A stretch of 32,691 bases of DNA from contig JANYGD010000161.1 of the NCBI GenBank assembly GCA_025359405.1, positions 1 to 32,691 on the forward strand, written 5' to 3'. Made by a program: the position numbers and the translations under genes. The stretch's first letter is position 1. Every line of letters begins with the position of its first letter. The notes below the pieces were generated by a model that saw only the letters and a list, made by a program, of their open reading frames with translations, did no database searches and was not told where the DNA came from. The stretch comes from Methylotenera sp. Its GTDB lineage: Bacteria; Pseudomonadota; Gammaproteobacteria; Burkholderiales; Methylophilaceae. This document shows, piece by piece, positions 25,635 through 32,691 of this stretch.

Positions 25635-28448
25635 TTATAAAATGGCTTTCAAATATTTCCCAGTATAGCTTTTTTTGTTTTCCGCCACTTGTTCGGGTGT
25701 GCCTTCCGCAATCACCGAACCACCACCATCGCCGCCTTCTGGACCCATGTCTATCAACCAATCGGCGGTTTTAATCACATCCAGATTATGCTCGATAATA
25801 ATCACAGTGTTACCCGCGTCGCGCAAGCGGTGAATCACATCCAACAATAGCTGAATATCGGCGAAGTGCAAGCCAGTGGTGGGCTCATCCAAAATATATA
25901 ATGTGCGACCCGTGTCGCGTTTGCTCAATTCTAGTGAAAGTTTTACGCGTTGCGCTTCACCGCCGCTTAATGTGGTGGCAGATTGCCCAAGAGTAATGTA
26001 GCCCAAACCCACGTCTAGCAAGGTTCTCAGCTTACGCGCGACGACAGGAATCGCCTTGAAAAATTCATGCGCTTGTTCCACCGTCATCTCTAGCACTTCG
26101 CGAATATTTTTACCTTTAAAATGAATTTCCAACGTTTCGCGGTTGTAGCGTTGGCCTTTGCACACGTCGCAGGGCACGTAAACGTCGGGTAAAAAGTGCA
26201 TTTCTACGCGAATCACACCATCGCCTTGGCAGGCTTCGCAGCGGCCACCTTTTACGTTAAATGAATATCTGCCTGGTCCGTAGCCGCGCGCGCGGCTCTC
26301 GGGCACACCAGCAAATAAATCGCGAATAGGTGTAAATAAGCCTGTATATGTCGCAGGGTTTGAACGTGGCGTACGACCAATCGGGCTTTGGTCAACGTCC
26401 ACCACCTTGTCGAAAAACGCCAAGCCATCCACCTCGCCAAACGGCGCAGGCTCAGTGTTGCTGCCGTATAAATGCTGCGCGACGACGCGATAAAGCGTGT
26501 CGTTAATGAGTGTCGATTTGCCGCTACCAGAAACGCCTGTAACACAGGTGAGCAGCCCAACGGGGATTTCTACGGACACATTTTTTAAGTTGTTGCCAGT
26601 GGCATTAGTGAGTTTTAGCCAGCGTGAAGGGTCAGTTTTGGTGCGCGTTTTTTTGTAGATAATTTGCTTTTTACCGCTTAAATATTGGCCTGTAAGCGAT
26701 TTTGCATTGGCTTGAATTTCCGTAGGCGTGCCTTCCGCCACGATTCTTCCACCGTGCTCGCCAGCGCCAGGGCCAATATCCACCACGTAATCTGCACTCA
26801 AAATCGCATCGTGGTCGTGCTCAACCACAATCACCGTGTTGCCAATGTCACGCAAACGTTTAAGTGTTTCCAGCAATCTATCATTGTCGCGTTGATGCAA
26901 GCCGATTGAAGGTTCGTCCAGCACATACATTACGCCCGTTAAGCCGCTGCCAATTTGGCTGGCTAATCTAATTCTTTGTGCCTCGCCACCAGACAAAGTC
27001 TCGGCCGAGCGTGAAAGTGACAAATATTCCAGTCCGACGTTGGTTAAAAACTTAAGACGATTCTGAATTTCCGTCACGATTTTATCGGCAATGGCCAGCT
27101 TAGCACCTTTTAATTCAAGCGTTTCAAAAAAAGTGAGCGCTTGCTTTAACGGAACTTCACATACTTGATGGATATTTTTATTACCCACTTTTACGTGCCG
27201 TGCTTCGATGCGCAGTCGCGTGCCAGCACATTCTGGGCAGGGCTGATTATTGAGATATTTAGCCAACTCTTCGCGCACGGCAGATGAATCACTTTCGCGA
27301 TAACGGCGTTGCAGATTGTTTAAAATACCTTCGAAGGTATGCGTTTTTCCAAAAAAAGTGCCGCGCTCGTTTAAGTATTTAAAGGCAATTTGTTCACGCC
27401 CAGAGCCGTTTAATAGCACGTCTTGAATATGCAGTGGCAAGTCTTCAAACGCCATTTCTAAATCAAAATTGTAATGCGCGGCCAAGCTTGCCAGCATCTG
27501 AAAATAAAATTGGTTGCGTTTATCCCAGCCTTTAATGGCGCCGCTTGCCAGGGATAAGGTGGGGAAAGCGACGACGCGTTTTGGGTCGAAAAAGCTGATG
27601 TTGCCCAAGCCATCGCACTTGGGGCACGCGCCCATTGGGTTGTTGAACGAGAATAGGCGTGGCTCTAATTCTGCCAAAGAATAATCGCATACCGGACAAG
27701 AGAATTTAGCCGAAAATAAATGCTCTTTTTCGCTATCCATTTCCAGCGCAATTGCCTTGCCATCCGCCAAACGAAGCGCGGTTTCTAGCGATTCCGCAAT
27801 GCGTTGCTTCATATCTTCTTTGATTTTTAGGCGATCCACAACAACATCTACCGTGTGCTTGGTGGTTTTGGCAAGTTGCGGCAGCGCGTCCATTTCGTAA
27901 ATTTTGCCATCTATTCTTAGTCTTACGAAACCTTGTGCTTTTAGGTCATCAAATAAATCCAGTTGCTCGCCCTTGCGGTTCGCCACCACGGGTGCGAGTA
28001 TCATCAGCTTAGCGTCTTCTGGCAGTTTTAAAATGGCATCGACCATTTGCGAAACTGTTTGTGCCTCAAGTTTGATGTTATGGTCTGGGCATTCTGGGTC
28101 GCCAGCGCGTGCGTACAAAAGTCGCAAATAATCATGAATCTCCGTGACTGTGCCGACAGTTGAGCGTGGGTTGTGCGAAGTGGCTTTTTGCTCGATAGAA
28201 ATTGCAGGCGATAAACCTTCAATCAGGTCAACATCAGGCTTATCCATACGCGCTAAAAACTGCCGCGCATAGGCGGAAAGGCTTTCTACGTAGCGGCGCT
28301 GGCCTTCTGCATATAAAGTGTCAAACGCCAAACTGGATTTCCCCGAGCCAGAAAGCCCAGTAATGACAATGAGTTTATTGCGTGGTAAATCCAACGAAAT
28401 ATTTTTAAGGTTATGGGTGCGCGCACCACGAATTTTAATAAATTCCAT
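25635..28448 (-). CDS. uvrA: Excinuclease ABC subunit A
   Basis: UvrA is the damage-sensing ABC ATPase of nucleotide excision repair and works with UvrB. Its 937 residues match the family. It has two ABC modules: Walker A at 31-39 (GLSGSGKSS) and 638-646 (GVSGSGKST), and LSGGEAQR signatures at 485-492 and 827-834. The zinc modules have C251/C254 with C275/C278, and C737/C740 with C760/C763. A candidate LexA box sits 28 bases upstream. It is divergent from the MFS-ssb pair, recalling the uvrA/ssb divergence of E. coli. Confidence 0.98.
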   Translation of the reverse strand: MEFIKIRGARTHNLKNISLDLPRNKLIVITGLSGSGKSSLAFDTLYAEGQRRYVESLSAYARQFLARMDKPDVDLIEGLSPAISIEQKATSHNPRSTVGTVTEIHDYLRLLYARAGDPECPDHNIKLEAQTVSQMVDAILKLPEDAKLMILAPVVANRKGEQLDLFDDLKAQGFVRLRIDGKIYEMDALPQLAKTTKHTVDVVVDRLKIKEDMKQRIAESLETALRLADGKAIALEMDSEKEHLFSAKFSCPVCDYSLAELEPRLFSFNNPMGACPKCDGLGNISFFDPKRVVAFPTLSLASGAIKGWDKRNQFYFQMLASLAAHYNFDLEMAFEDLPLHIQDVLLNGSGREQIAFKYLNERGTFFGKTHTFEGILNNLQRRYRESDSSAVREELAKYLNNQPCPECAGTRLRIEARHVKVGNKNIHQVCEVPLKQALTFFETLELKGAKLAIADKIVTEIQNRLKFLTNVGLEYLSLSRSAETLSGGEAQRIRLASQIGSGLTGVMYVLDEPSIGLHQRDNDRLLETLKRLRDIGNTVIVVEHDHDAILSADYVVDIGPGAGEHGGRIVAEGTPTEIQANAKSLTGQYLSGKKQIIYKKTRTKTDPSRWLKLTNATGNNLKNVSVEIPVGLLTCVTGVSGSGKSTLINDTLYRVVAQHLYGSNTEPAPFGEVDGLAFFDKVVDVDQSPIGRTPRSNPATYTGLFTPIRDLFAGVPESRARGYGPGRYSFNVKGGRCEACQGDGVIRVEMHFLPDVYVPCDVCKGQRYNRETLEIHFKGKNIREVLEMTVEQAHEFFKAIPVVARKLRTLLDVGLGYITLGQSATTLSGGEAQRVKLSLELSKRDTGRTLYILDEPTTGLHFADIQLLLDVIHRLRDAGNTVIIIEHNLDVIKTADWLIDMGPEGGDGGGSVIAEGTPEQVAENKKSYTGKYLKAIL

Positions 28449-28475
28449 TGAGCTTTGAACGAAAATTAAGGCAAC

Positions 28476-28491
28476 CTGTTAATATACGCAA
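28476..28491. promoter_or_regulatory. Candidate LexA (SOS) box between uvrA and the MFS gene
   Basis: CTGTTAATATACGCAA has CTG, ten AT-rich bases and CAA. It is one base from the CTG-N10-CAG core of proteobacterial LexA boxes and is well placed to control uvrA and perhaps the divergent pair. Confidence 0.4.
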
Positions 28492-28538
28492 TTATTTTGT
28501 TTTCAGCTAAATTTTTCTGTTTTAATTATTAGGTTTTC

Positions 28539-29933
28539 ATGCAAATTTCCGACAAAATGACTAGTACCGAGATGCGAGCAACTGTGAGTTTGGCTTCTAT
28601 CTATGGCTTGCGCATGCTGGGCATGTTTTTAATCTTGCCCATTTTTGCCATTTATGCCGAAAAATTAGAAGGTGGTAGCAACCATACCCTGATCGGCTTG
28701 GCACTTGGTGCGTATGGCCTGATGCAAGTGTTGTTGCAATTGCCTTTTGGCATGGCATCAGATAAATACGGTCGCAAAAAAGTGATTTATGTCGGCCTCA
28801 TTTTATTTGCAATCGGTAGTGTGGTTGCTGCCATGTCGCACGACATTTATATGGTGATTATTGGTCGTGCCATTCAAGGCGCGGGCGCAATTTCTGCCGT
28901 GGTAACCGCGCTGGTGGCGGATTCTACAAGAGAAGAGCATCGCACCAAAGCCATGGCCATGATAGGCGCGACCATTGGTTTGACGTTTGCGGTTTCACTG
29001 GTGGCGGGGCCGCTACTTAACCAATTAATTGGCGTGCCAGGCATTTTTTGGATGACGGCGGTACTTTCTATTTTGGCGCTAGGCGTGGTGAAATACCTTG
29101 TGCCAGACCCTGTTCACAGCCAGTTTCACTCAGACGCGCAAACCGCGCCTAGTAAAATAAAAGATGTGCTGCGCGATAAGCAACTCTTGCGCTTAAACTT
29201 TGGTACTTTTTGTTTGCACGGCGCGCAAATGGCCATGTTTATCGTGGTGCCATTTGCCATAAAAGAAACCAGCGGCATGAACGAAAACCAGCATTGGCAA
29301 GTGTATTTTCCAGTGTTAATCGCATCATTCGCGTTAATGATTCCCGCCATTATTTATGCAGAAAAACGTGCCAAATTGAAACCAGTATTTATCGCGGCAG
29401 TGGCCTTAATGCTGGCAGCGCAAATTGCTTTCGCGCTAAACATTCATGTATTTTGGGGCATTGTGGCTTCACTTTTTGTGTACTTTGTGGCGTTTAATAT
29501 TTTAGAGGCCTCATTGCCTTCGCTCATTTCCAAAATGGCACCTGCCGCCTCAAAGGGCACCGCCATGGGTGTGCATAACACAGCGCAATCGTTCGGCATG
29601 TTTTTAGGCGCAATTATGGGCGGATATTTGTCGCACAAACTGGGCTATTCGGCGGTGTTTGTGTTTTGCGCGGTACTAATGGGCGTATGGTTATTGCTGG
29701 CATTTGGCATGAAAACACCCCCTAGCGTGAAGACAAAGATGTATCATATGGATGGTTTAGACGAGCTAAAAGCCAAAGCGCTGGCAGATAAAATTGGCCA
29801 AATAGCGGGTGTGCAAGAGGTGGTGGCGATTGCAGCTGAGGGTACGATAATAGTAAAAATTAACAATCAGCAAGGCAAAGAGGCGTTTAATTTGGTTGAG
29901 CAAGGTATATTAAAACTGATAGGGAGCAAATAA
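28539..29933 (+). CDS. MFS transporter, YajR-like with C-terminal YAM-type domain
   Basis: The gene encodes a 464-residue major facilitator. About twelve hydrophobic helices span residues 12-400, with the MFS motif [14 protein letters not shown] in the loop after helix 2. The last roughly 65 residues ([22 protein letters not shown]...) form a soluble ferredoxin-like domain, the YAM feature known from E. coli YajR. The substrate is unknown; such proteins are proton-driven exporters. The start could be the ATG at 28557. Its stop overlaps the ssb start by one base (TAATG), so the two are translationally coupled. Confidence 0.9.
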   Translation: MQISDKMTSTEMRATVSLASIYGLRMLGMFLILPIFAIYAEKLEGGSNHTLIGLALGAYGLMQVLLQLPFGMASDKYGRKKVIYVGLILFAIGSVVAAMSHDIYMVIIGRAIQGAGAISAVVTALVADSTREEHRTKAMAMIGATIGLTFAVSLVAGPLLNQLIGVPGIFWMTAVLSILALGVVKYLVPDPVHSQFHSDAQTAPSKIKDVLRDKQLLRLNFGTFCLHGAQMAMFIVVPFAIKETSGMNENQHWQVYFPVLIASFALMIPAIIYAEKRAKLKPVFIAAVALMLAAQIAFALNIHVFWGIVASLFVYFVAFNILEASLPSLISKMAPAASKGTAMGVHNTAQSFGMFLGAIMGGYLSHKLGYSAVFVFCAVLMGVWLLLAFGMKTPPSVKTKMYHMDGLDELKAKALADKIGQIAGVQEVVAIAAEGTIIVKINNQQGKEAFNLVEQGILKLIGSK

Positions 29934-30436
29934 TGGCATCGGTAAATAAAGTAATTTTAGTGGGTAATTTGGGGCGAGACCCAGAAGTGCGCTACATGCC
30001 CAACGGTGAAGCAGTATGCAACTTTAGTATTGCCACAACGGAAAACTGGAAAGATAAATCGGGCGTAAAACAAGAAAAAACCGAGTGGCACAATATTGTG
30101 ATGTATCGCAAATTGGCTGAAATAGCGGGCGAATATTTAAAAAAAGGCCGTCCGGTGTATGTGGAAGGCCGCTTGCAAACACGCAAATGGGAGAAGGATG
30201 GCGTAACGCGCTATACCACCGAAATTATTGCCGATAACATGCAAATGCTTGGTAGCAAAGATGGCGGTAGTAGCAATGCAAGTTATGACGGCGGTAGCAT
30301 GGATCAAGGCTCGGCGCCGGATGATATGAATCAAGCGCCCGCTAGACAATCTGCCCAAGCTGCACCGCAACAGGCCCCTGCAAAATCGGGCGGAGGTGGC
30401 AATTTTGACGACTTTGAAGACGATATTCCGTTTTAG
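29933..30436 (+). CDS. ssb: Single-stranded DNA-binding protein
   Basis: SSB coats single-stranded DNA in replication, repair and recombination. It has 167 residues: an N-terminal OB fold (1-110) opening with [21 protein letters not shown], a flexible linker rich in glycine, glutamine and alanine, and the acidic tip DDFEDDIPF that recruits partner proteins. It overlaps the MFS gene by one base. A hairpin terminator follows. Confidence 0.98.
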   Translation: MASVNKVILVGNLGRDPEVRYMPNGEAVCNFSIATTENWKDKSGVKQEKTEWHNIVMYRKLAEIAGEYLKKGRPVYVEGRLQTRKWEKDGVTRYTTEIIADNMQMLGSKDGGSSNASYDGGSMDQGSAPDDMNQAPARQSAQAAPQQAPAKSGGGGNFDDFEDDIPF

Positions 30437-30819
30437 CCTGTACCTGCGATGTAATTGTAAAGTATTTTCTTTAAGCCCCTGTTTGTAGGGGCTTTTTTTA
30501 TGTTTATCGAATAAATAAATGTAAAGAATTTTTGACAGAAAAGTAGGTTATTTGACACCTTGTGTTTCTGTAAAGAATATCGTGTTTTTTATATCAAAAG
30601 TACTCAATTAGTCAGTCTTTTGAAAATTCATTATCCCTTTGTGACTAGTTCATAAATTAAAATTCTGTACACCATTCTGACCATTCCAGTGACTAAATAT
30701 AACAGTCTATTTCATGTGTTTTAATTTATTAACAGTTGCGTTGAATTAAATTATGATTTTCTAAAGTTGTGGTAATGAAAAAAAGTTGTTTCGATAATTA
30801 TTAAAAAGATTAGGTTTAT
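30437..30819. other. AT-rich spacer between ssb and recombinase
   Basis: There is no gene in these 383 bases. They contain the ssb terminator, then very AT-rich sequence with TGTAAAGAAT twice (30520-30529, 30569-30578), TTTGACA twice (30531-30537, 30551-30557), and ACCATTC twice in close order near 30670-30685. These could be recombinase-binding repeats at an element end, or promoter parts. Confidence 0.5.
30473..30499 (+). terminator. Intrinsic terminator after ssb
   Basis: AAGCCCCT (30473-30480) pairs with AGGGGCTT (30487-30494), followed by a run of T. It marks the end of the MFS-ssb transcript and the likely left boundary of the native chromosome before the mobile region. Confidence 0.88.
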
Positions 30820-32553
30820 ATGTTTTTTAATGTATTCATGAAAAGTTTTGTGATGGCTGAGGGTGAGAGGTATTGCCTGCTTGTAGAGAAAATTACAGGG
30901 TTGCCACTCTATTTTCCTAATCTTTTTGTTACAACCCAAGTACGCAATCGGTCATTATCTTCCTCAACGATGAAGTCAGCTCTGAGTGGAATTGCTGTGT
31001 TACTAAATTTTATGTTTGAGCGTGACGAAGATATTGAAGATCGATTTAAACAAAAATTTTTTTTTGAAATAAATGAGTTAGATGCGATTAAAGATTTTTG
31101 CCAAATAAAGTTTAGTAATAGAGTAATTAAAACAGATTCAGCTAGCGCATTTACGTTAGCTGAATTGCGGGAATTTAATGAAAAAGTGAGTTCACAAACT
31201 GAGTATGTTCGGCTGACCGTCATTTCATATTATGTGAAATGGTTGGCTGAGTTGCTGACAGGTGAAGCAAGGGACAAAAATGTTGCACTCAGAATTAGCA
31301 AGATGGCGAAAGGATTGTTAGAAAGACGTCCTGTGAAAAAGAACAGAAATATTGGGTTGGTTGAAAAAGGATTGGATGAACAACAGCTTGTAATTCTCTT
31401 TGAGTTGTTTAGGCCAGAATCAGAATTTAATCCATTTTCTAATAAATCCGTAAGAGTTCGCAATCGGCTAATGTTTTTGCTTTTATATCATCTCGGCATA
31501 AGAGGAGGTGAGCTGCTAAATATTAGAATTAAGGATATTGATTTCAATCAGAACCAACTTCTAATTGTCAGGCGTGCAGATGAGAAAGACGACCCCAGAA
31601 AAGAGCAGCCACTTGCGAAAACATTAGATCGCCGCATTCCTCTAAAAGAAACATTAGTCAAAGAGATTCATAACTATATTCTCAATTTTAGAAGATTAGT
31701 TGTTGGACCTAGACAGCCTGACTATCTTTTTGTGACACATAAATCAGGTCCAACAAAAGGGTTGCCTATTACTGTTTCTAGTTACAGAAAAGTTATGGGA
31801 ATTGTTCGAATGGCATTTCCTCAATTGTATAACCTTACAGGACATCGATTACGCCATGCTTGGAATGAGAAGTTTTCGGAGCTTATGGATTCCATGAGCA
31901 ATCCACCAATCGAAGAAATACAAGAAGCAGTAAGATCGAATTTAATGGGGTGGAAGTCTGGCTCTGGCACAGCTACTATTTACAATCAACGCTTTATTAA
32001 AAGAAAAGGGCATGAAGCCGCACTGATGCTACAAAAAGGTATGGTTCGTTTTCCAAAGGATCTTACGAATGAATAACGCTAAGAATCTTAAAATTTTTTC
32101 TTCAAAAAAATCACATAAATCCAAGTCGGGGTATACCTTCATTGAAGGCAACACTCACTGGCAATTGGATAAAAATACCAATGTTGCGGTTGGTAAAGTT
32201 TTAGACCTACTTAATAATGATGCTGGTGCAGGATTTGTAGCAACTTTAATTTTTTATGCCAATAACTATTCTGCAAAGTATACGGAAAATATAAATGAAA
32301 GATTTTTTTACATGTTGCGAACTACTGGAGCGTCTATAGTTAACGCAAGTGTATTAATTAACTATCGATCATCTCTATCCTCAGAAACTGAGTGGTATTT
32401 GGGAGGAATTAAAGCATTTTTAAATAAATGGTATGAGCTAGGATATTCTGGAGTTTCTGAAGCAGCAATTCAATTGCTTAATAGTTGGAAATTGAAAGGA
32501 AATATAAAAGGTGATGTTGTAAAACGTCTTGATTCAGCTCAAGGCCCCCTGAG
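30500..32553 (+). mobile_element. Probable multi-recombinase transposon, interrupted on the right
   Basis: Two overlapping genes lie downstream of the ssb terminator: a tyrosine recombinase and the head of a probable second one. The layout recalls Tn554-type and other elements that encode two or three recombinase-family proteins in one operon. The left limit is a guess between the terminator and 30520, and the right end is lost behind an IS insertion. Confidence 0.45.
30820..32076 (+). CDS. Tyrosine recombinase/integrase
   Basis: This is a 418-residue site-specific recombinase. The catalytic set is visible: R228 in HLGIRGGELL, H342 and R345 in GHRLRHAW, W378 in MGWKSGSGTATIY and the nucleophile Y388. 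The N-terminal half (about 1-180) should be the core-binding domain. The segments GHRLRHAWNEKF and GWKSGSGTATIYNQRF resemble the first gene of multi-recombinase transposons rather than XerC/XerD. It is AT-rich compared with ssb. ATG 30820 has TTAGG five bases ahead. The stop overlaps the next start by 8 bases. Confidence 0.9.
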   Translation: MFFNVFMKSFVMAEGERYCLLVEKITGLPLYFPNLFVTTQVRNRSLSSSTMKSALSGIAVLLNFMFERDEDIEDRFKQKFFFEINELDAIKDFCQIKFSNRVIKTDSASAFTLAELREFNEKVSSQTEYVRLTVISYYVKWLAELLTGEARDKNVALRISKMAKGLLERRPVKKNRNIGLVEKGLDEQQLVILFELFRPESEFNPFSNKSVRVRNRLMFLLLYHLGIRGGELLNIRIKDIDFNQNQLLIVRRADEKDDPRKEQPLAKTLDRRIPLKETLVKEIHNYILNFRRLVVGPRQPDYLFVTHKSGPTKGLPITVSSYRKVMGIVRMAFPQLYNLTGHRLRHAWNEKFSELMDSMSNPPIEEIQEAVRSNLMGWKSGSGTATIYNQRFIKRKGHEAALMLQKGMVRFPKDLTNE

Positions 32554-32593
32554 TGTTGACGCGCGTTTAAAACTGACCACCTGTGCGCGTTGA
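32069..32593 (+). pseudogene. N-terminal part of a probable second recombinase, cut by an IS
   Basis: The open frame has 174 codons, but only about 161 are native; the rest (SVDARLKLTTCAR) read into the insertion sequence that starts near 32554. The native part is basic at the start. It has a THWQLDKN segment (about 29-36), a helical core-binding-like stretch with WYLGGIKAFLNKWYELGY (109-126), and then WKLKGNIKGDVVKRLD leading to QGPL. This is the pattern I associate with the longer second recombinase of multi-recombinase transposons, where a GPLT/GPFT-x-x-EL segment normally continues into the catalytic part. No catalytic residues remain. It overlaps the previous gene by 8 bases, so it was part of one operon. 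Confidence 0.65.
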
Positions 32594-32691
32594 ATTTTGA
32601 CCAGGCGTTTATTAGGTGTAGATTACTACACCGCTGTGGATAAGTCGACCAAACTGACTAAGTCTTAAGCTCCTTTTTTAATACTTGATTA
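32554..32691. mobile_element. End of an IS21-like insertion sequence (partial)
   Basis: From 32554 the sequence starts TGTTGACGCGCG and carries two related 19-base units, GCGCGTTTAAAACTGACCA (32561-32579) and GCGCGTTGAATTTTGACCA (32585-32603), 15 of 19 bases identical with a 24-base period. Repeated GACCA units inside TG-starting ends are typical of IS21-family termini. No transposase start is visible before the window ends, so the istA/istB genes would lie beyond it. Confidence 0.6.

Noticed and set aside
30820-32076. Recombinase as a housekeeping XerC/XerD or phage integrase at a tRNA
   Set aside because: It is longer and more AT-rich than Xer proteins, is coupled to a second gene, and no tRNA lies nearby.

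Overview
The window is a stretch of chromosome from a Gram-negative, moderately AT-rich bacterium. It is most likely a betaproteobacterium, and the gene content and porin type suggest a Methylophilaceae-like methylotroph (Methylotenera-type). That placement is inferred from gene order and protein style, not from a search. Supporting signs are pilMNOPQ-aroK-aroB-dgt divergent from a class A PBP1A, a glnA/ntrBC block, an uvrA/MFS/ssb block, and an outer-membrane porin.

Layout: (1) 1-1605: the tail of an unidentified gene, hemB, and a small AT-rich unknown gene. (2) 1606-1958: an intergenic composite of dispersed proteobacterial repeats. (3) 1959-5115 (-): PBP1A followed by a nucleotidyltransferase-fold protein. 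(4) 5403-13217 (+): the type IV pilus assembly and secretin operon pilMNOPQ, an internal hairpin terminator, then shikimate genes aroK and aroB and the dNTPase gene dgt. (5) 13219-18410: a TPR-sulfotransferase (-), then a porin, an APS kinase (cysC) and a probable 2OG/Fe(II)-type oxygenase of the DUF6445 kind (+). (6) 18414-23123 (-): ntrC, ntrB, a DUF4124 periplasmic protein and glnA. The glnA upstream region carries a clear NtrC site and a sigma-54 promoter, so the locus reads as a closed nitrogen-control loop. (7) 23407-25407 (+): a rhodanese, aroE and mtgA. (8) 25409-28448 (-): a small DUF2798 membrane protein and uvrA. (9) 28539-30436 (+): an MFS transporter with a C-terminal ferredoxin-like tail, and ssb. 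(10) 30437-end: an AT-rich mobile region. It holds a tyrosine recombinase, an overlapping second gene that looks like the start of another recombinase, and an IS21-like insertion end that cuts that second gene.

The two parts that look least ordinary are the porin locus and the right end. At the porin locus, a PAPS-using sulfotransferase, a PAPS-producing kinase and an HxD...H oxygenase flank an outer-membrane protein. This could be a cassette that modifies a surface protein or glycan. At the right end, a multi-recombinase transposon downstream of ssb has itself been hit by an IS. No tRNA, rRNA or CRISPR array was seen.
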